From G965230065 sp965230065 (GTDB taxonomy: Bacteria; Bacteroidota; Bacteroidia; Cytophagales; Cyclobacteriaceae): a stretch of 64,000 bases of DNA. Each line of letters starts with the position of its first letter. Positions within the stretch are counted from its first letter, which is position 1. The DNA lies in assembly GCA_965230065.1 (NCBI GenBank), contig OZ245942.1:4278001-4342000 (forward strand), given 5' to 3'. Below the pieces are notes generated by a model. That model was not told where the DNA came from. It ran no database searches and worked only from the letters and a program-made list of their open reading frames with translations. Below, piece by piece: positions 61,439 to 64,000 of this stretch. A program made the position numbers and the translations under genes.

Positions 61439-62965
61439 ATGGAATCAGTTGACTATAAAATAAAACTCCGGAATATCCGGCTGGAAGATTACCCCGACAT
61501 CAAAGAAGGGATGGATTTAGCTTATGCCGCAATCAGGGAACCGGCATGGAGTAAAGCACAAATCAAAAAACTCCTGAACATTTTCCCGGAAGGCCAGCTT
61601 TGTATTGAAGTAGACGGAAAGGTAGTGGCATGTTCCCTTTCACTCATTGTAGATTATGCCAAGTATGGGGATAGGCATACCTACCGGCAGATAACAGGAA
61701 ATGATACTTTTGATACCCACGACCCCGATGGTGATGTGCTGTATGGGATAGAAATATTTGTGCATCCTGATTACCGGGGCATGCGCCTGGGCCGCCGCCT
61801 GTACGACACCCGGAAGGAACTTTGCGAAAACCTGAACCTGCGTGCCATTGTGGCCGGGGGGCGGATTCCAAATTACTATGAATATGACAAGGAACTCACC
61901 CCAAAACAATACATAGAAAAAGTAAAACGCAGAGAAATTTATGACCCTATCCTCACCTTCCAGATAGCCAATGATTTTCACGTAAAGAAAATCCTGACCA
62001 ACTACCTGGGGTACGATACGCAGTCTAAGGCCTATGCCACCTTGCTGGAGTGGAATAATATTTATTATGAAGAAACAGAAAAACTGATCAATACCACAAA
62101 GTCAGTCATCCGTCTGGGGTTGGTGCAATGGCAAATGCGCCCGGTCCCTTCCCTGGAGGTAATGTATGACCAAATAGAGTTTTTTGTGGATGCCATCGCC
62201 GGTTACCAGTCAGATTTTATTCTGTTTCCTGAGTTTTTCAATACTCCGCTCATGGCCAGGTTCAACGAGCAGTCGGTGCCTGAGTCTATCCGCTCTTTGG
62301 CACAATATACGGAAGATCTGAAGCTGAAATTTTCAGAGTTTGCCGTGAATTACAATGTAAACATCATCACGGGCAGCATGCCTTTTTTAGAAGATGAACT
62401 GCTGTACAATGTGTCGTATTTGTGCCGGAGGGATGGGAGCATAGATGCGTATAAAAAAATACACATTACGCCCAGCGAGTCATCGGCCTGGGGCATGGTA
62501 GGGGGAGATGAAATCAAAGTGTTTGATACCGATTGTGGCAAAATAGGTATACTCATCTGCTACGATGTGGAATTCCCCGAGTTATCACGCCTGTATGCTG
62601 AGCAGGACATGCAAATATTATTTGTGCCTTTCCTCACCGATACCCAGGTGGGTTATAACCGGGTTAGGCTGTGTGCCCAGGCCCGGGCCGTGGAAAATGA
62701 GTGCTATGTAGCCATTGCCGGGTGTGTGGGCAACCTGCCTAAAGTTTACAACATGGACATACAGTATGCACAGTCTGCGGTATTTTCCCCTTCAGATTTC
62801 GCTTTCCCTACCAACGGCATTGTGGCGGAGACTACGCCCAATACAGAAATGACGCTGATAGCCGATGTTAACCTGGGTTTGCTCAAAGAATTGCACGAGG
62901 AAGGAAGCGTACATAACCTGAAAGACCGCCGTAAAGATTTGTATGAGGTGAAGCTGAAAAAATAG
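61439..62965 (+). CDS. GNAT acetyltransferase fused to a nitrilase-type carbon-nitrogen hydrolase
   Basis: This 508-aa cytoplasmic two-domain protein has a GNAT domain at about 8-205 (YGIEIFVHPDYRGMRLGRRL, with the R/Q-x-x-G-x-G/A-type acetyl-CoA loop as RGMRLG). A carbon-nitrogen hydrolase domain follows at about 222-505, with the triad Glu265 (FPEFFN), Lys340 (KKIHITP) and Cys374 (ICYDVEFPE). The fusion is a conserved architecture. It probably acylates an amine and hydrolyses a linked amide or nitrile in one pathway, but no substrate is established. It follows the arginine genes by 66 bp on the same strand, which hints at amino-acid or polyamine metabolism; a promoter of its own is also possible. 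Confidence 0.92.
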   Translation: MESVDYKIKLRNIRLEDYPDIKEGMDLAYAAIREPAWSKAQIKKLLNIFPEGQLCIEVDGKVVACSLSLIVDYAKYGDRHTYRQITGNDTFDTHDPDGDVLYGIEIFVHPDYRGMRLGRRLYDTRKELCENLNLRAIVAGGRIPNYYEYDKELTPKQYIEKVKRREIYDPILTFQIANDFHVKKILTNYLGYDTQSKAYATLLEWNNIYYEETEKLINTTKSVIRLGLVQWQMRPVPSLEVMYDQIEFFVDAIAGYQSDFILFPEFFNTPLMARFNEQSVPESIRSLAQYTEDLKLKFSEFAVNYNVNIITGSMPFLEDELLYNVSYLCRRDGSIDAYKKIHITPSESSAWGMVGGDEIKVFDTDCGKIGILICYDVEFPELSRLYAEQDMQILFVPFLTDTQVGYNRVRLCAQARAVENECYVAIAGCVGNLPKVYNMDIQYAQSAVFSPSDFAFPTNGIVAETTPNTEMTLIADVNLGLLKELHEEGSVHNLKDRRKDLYEVKLKK

Positions 62966-63061
62966 ATAATCACAATTTACAGGCATAAGAGGTTCATTGA
63001 TGGTAAGCTTTTTTAAGTCTTCATCAGGCGAAGGGACTGTTGCATGCTTGTTGGTTACTTA

Positions 63062-63454
63062 TTAAGAATTAGGCAGGTCATACTCTAAAATGGCTTCCCC
63101 ACTGGAGGCCTCACATACAAAAGCGATGATAAAGGTCCCTTCAACCGGATGAAACCACGCTATTGACTCTCCAGGCGACAAAGCCTTGCTGGAATCTTTG
63201 ATGAGGTCTCCATTGCTGTCTATACAAAGAATTCTTAGGGTGTTATCACCAATATTTTTAGGATGGCCCACGCCCCATTTAGAACCAGGGTAGGGGGCTG
63301 AGATATAGGTGCGATTTTCTTTTGATCCGGGGCATCGGTTTTTTGCAGTGGTTCTGCCTGATTGTGCAAAAAAGGGATCCTCCGTTTTTTTGCTAAAAAA
63401 AGGGAAAGAAGTAGGCGGTACAGAAGATACAGGTTTATCCAGAAAGGTTTTCAT
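63062..63454 (-). CDS. Small protein with FF-motif N-terminus and C-terminal beta-rich domain
   Basis: This 130-aa protein starts MKTFLDKPVSSVPPTSFPFF, then SKKTEDPFFAQSG. Repeated PFF motifs after an MKT.-x-DK start resemble the N-termini of DUF4157-type proteins carried by extracellular contractile injection systems in Bacteroidota. The DUF4157 HExxH domain itself is absent. Residues about 70-130 (NTLRILCIDSNGDLIKDSSK and SPGESIAWFHPVEGTFIIAF) look like a small beta-sandwich with two cysteines. There is no signal peptide. It stands alone and is convergent with the fusion gene. The proposed link to injection systems is inference from the N-terminal pattern; it may be an unrelated cytoplasmic protein. 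Confidence 0.6.
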   Translation of the reverse strand: MKTFLDKPVSSVPPTSFPFFSKKTEDPFFAQSGRTTAKNRCPGSKENRTYISAPYPGSKWGVGHPKNIGDNTLRILCIDSNGDLIKDSSKALSPGESIAWFHPVEGTFIIAFVCEASSGEAILEYDLPNS

Positions 63455-63717
63455 AATTGCTTGTGTTAGGAGAGGTTATATGCATTGCATTTATGAATTT
63501 ACACAGGTTTTACAAAACTACCAAAACAGCTTCTATTAGGTTAGAACGAATATAATACTAAAAGCATACTCACCAAAACCAATTTGAGGGTATTGTTGAA
63601 ACAGAGCTTTTTAGCTAATATACTTACTAACTGGATTAAGGAAGGGGCCATGAAGTACTATATTATATAGTGTTTTATCATAGCCCCACTACTCTGTTAC
63701 TTTATTTCTCCTTAAGG
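63455..63717. other. Gene-free AT-rich intergenic region
   Basis: These 263 bp lie between two minus-strand genes. They are AT-rich and contain no frame with a recognisable protein, no RNA gene, and no strong hairpin. A promoter for the small FF-motif gene is expected here, but no clear TAnnTTTG box was found on the minus strand. Confidence 0.5.
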
Positions 63718-64000
63718 CTATTCCGTAGTGGTTCTTGTAGCTTCTATCGGAAAGCTCTGTCCTCCGGCATCTACGCTTCCTGTAAAGGTATTGCCTGAAA
63801 AAGTTCCTATTAATTGTATGTTAGTTCCTTGCATATAGAAATTGGAAGACAACTGATTATCTTCAATGGTAACATTGCTAAGATCCACCGTACCAGCATT
63901 GGAAGAAAGATTACCGGTATATCCATCCCCATTTTGGAGGATATTCATGGTGCCTGAAAGGTTCCCTTCGGGGGTGTTCTTCACGGTATAATTCCATGCT
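63718..64000 (-). CDS. C-terminal fragment of a secreted protein cut by the window edge
   Basis: The frame is open to the window edge (AWNYTVKNTPEGNLSGTM...) and ends SFPIEATRTTTE after 94 codons. It is a beta-strand-rich domain with NGDGYTGNLSSNAGTVDLSN, similar to the small lipocalin-like C-terminal extension of secreted amidohydrolase-family proteins in Cytophagales. The main domain lies outside the window, so the function cannot be given. An in-frame GTG at 63984 is not a real start, because similarity to the repeat-like strand begins upstream of it. Confidence 0.55.
   Translation of the reverse strand, partial: AWNYTVKNTPEGNLSGTMNILQNGDGYTGNLSSNAGTVDLSNVTIEDNQLSSNFYMQGTNIQLIGTFSGNTFTGSVDAGGQSFPIEATRTTTE

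Overview
The window looks like a Bacteroidota chromosome, most likely order Cytophagales. The evidence is two SusC/SusD pairs, an ECF sigma factor beside a SusC gene, a TonB-receptor/DUF4249/MG2-like operon, many short lipoboxes and Bacteroidota-type -7 boxes (TAnnTTTG) ahead of several operons. No rRNA, tRNA, CRISPR array, intact insertion sequence or prophage was seen. Names rest on reading the proteins and motifs; no database search was run.

Layout. 1-3039 (minus): a catabolic cluster of a glucosamine-6-phosphate-deaminase-like gene (cut by the edge), a PIG-L deacetylase, a Gfo/Idh/MocA oxidoreductase and a degenerate-Nudix (NrtR/AraR-type) regulator. 3203-15400 (plus): a carboxylesterase, a very large ThuA/sugar dehydrogenase/PKD/cytochrome c lipoprotein, then a compact operon of a secreted unknown, a TonB receptor, a DUF4249 lipoprotein and an MG2-like protein. 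15410-44156 (minus): a 29-kb unidirectional degradation locus. Read in its own direction it holds an ECF sigma factor, a 62-aa candidate mini anti-sigma, SusC/SusD pair 1, SusC/SusD pair 2, a ceramidase-like hydrolase, a PhoPQ-related hydrolase, a purple-acid-phosphatase-like lipoprotein, a sialidase-fold lipoprotein, a propeller/alpha-barrel lipoprotein, a DegT aminotransferase, a sulfatase, a GH67N-type glycoside hydrolase, a serine hydrolase, a DapA-family aldolase and a metallophosphoesterase. 44391-50236: a truncated enolase-superfamily gene, a GMC oxidoreductase with its subunit 3, and a GH63-type glucosidase, bracketed by inverted copies of an 18-bp repeat. 50311-59246 (minus): a LytTR regulator, a stand-alone Hpt protein, MgtE, a tripartite RND efflux pump and a small membrane protein. 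59502-62965 (plus): ArgB, an M20 deacylase and a GNAT-nitrilase fusion. 63062-64000 (minus): a small protein with an FF-motif N-terminus and the C-terminus of a gene cut by the edge.

The most interesting signal is regulatory. The same tripartite motif, TGCGCA-N3-TGCG-N17-TGCG, occurs with identical spacing at 28198, 32783 and 44345. Each copy lies upstream of a minus-strand transcription unit of the large locus (sialidase-fold operon, ceramidase-like operon, sigma/SusCD operon), and each has a -7-like box 21-22 nt downstream in the direction of transcription. This predicts that dispersed operons form one regulon under one regulator. The two TGCG words 21 bp apart recall AraC-type direct-repeat operators. 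Together with the anti-sigma reduced to 62 residues, this is the part most worth following up.

How the genes may work together (inference). SusCD pairs import an oligosaccharide or glycoconjugate. Surface or periplasmic lipoproteins (sialidase fold, sulfatase, GH, phosphatases, ceramidase-like and PhoPQ-related hydrolases) trim sugars, sulfate, phosphate and acyl groups. The aldolase and aminotransferase, perhaps with the deaminase/deacetylase cluster at the left edge, handle the released amino or acidic sugars.
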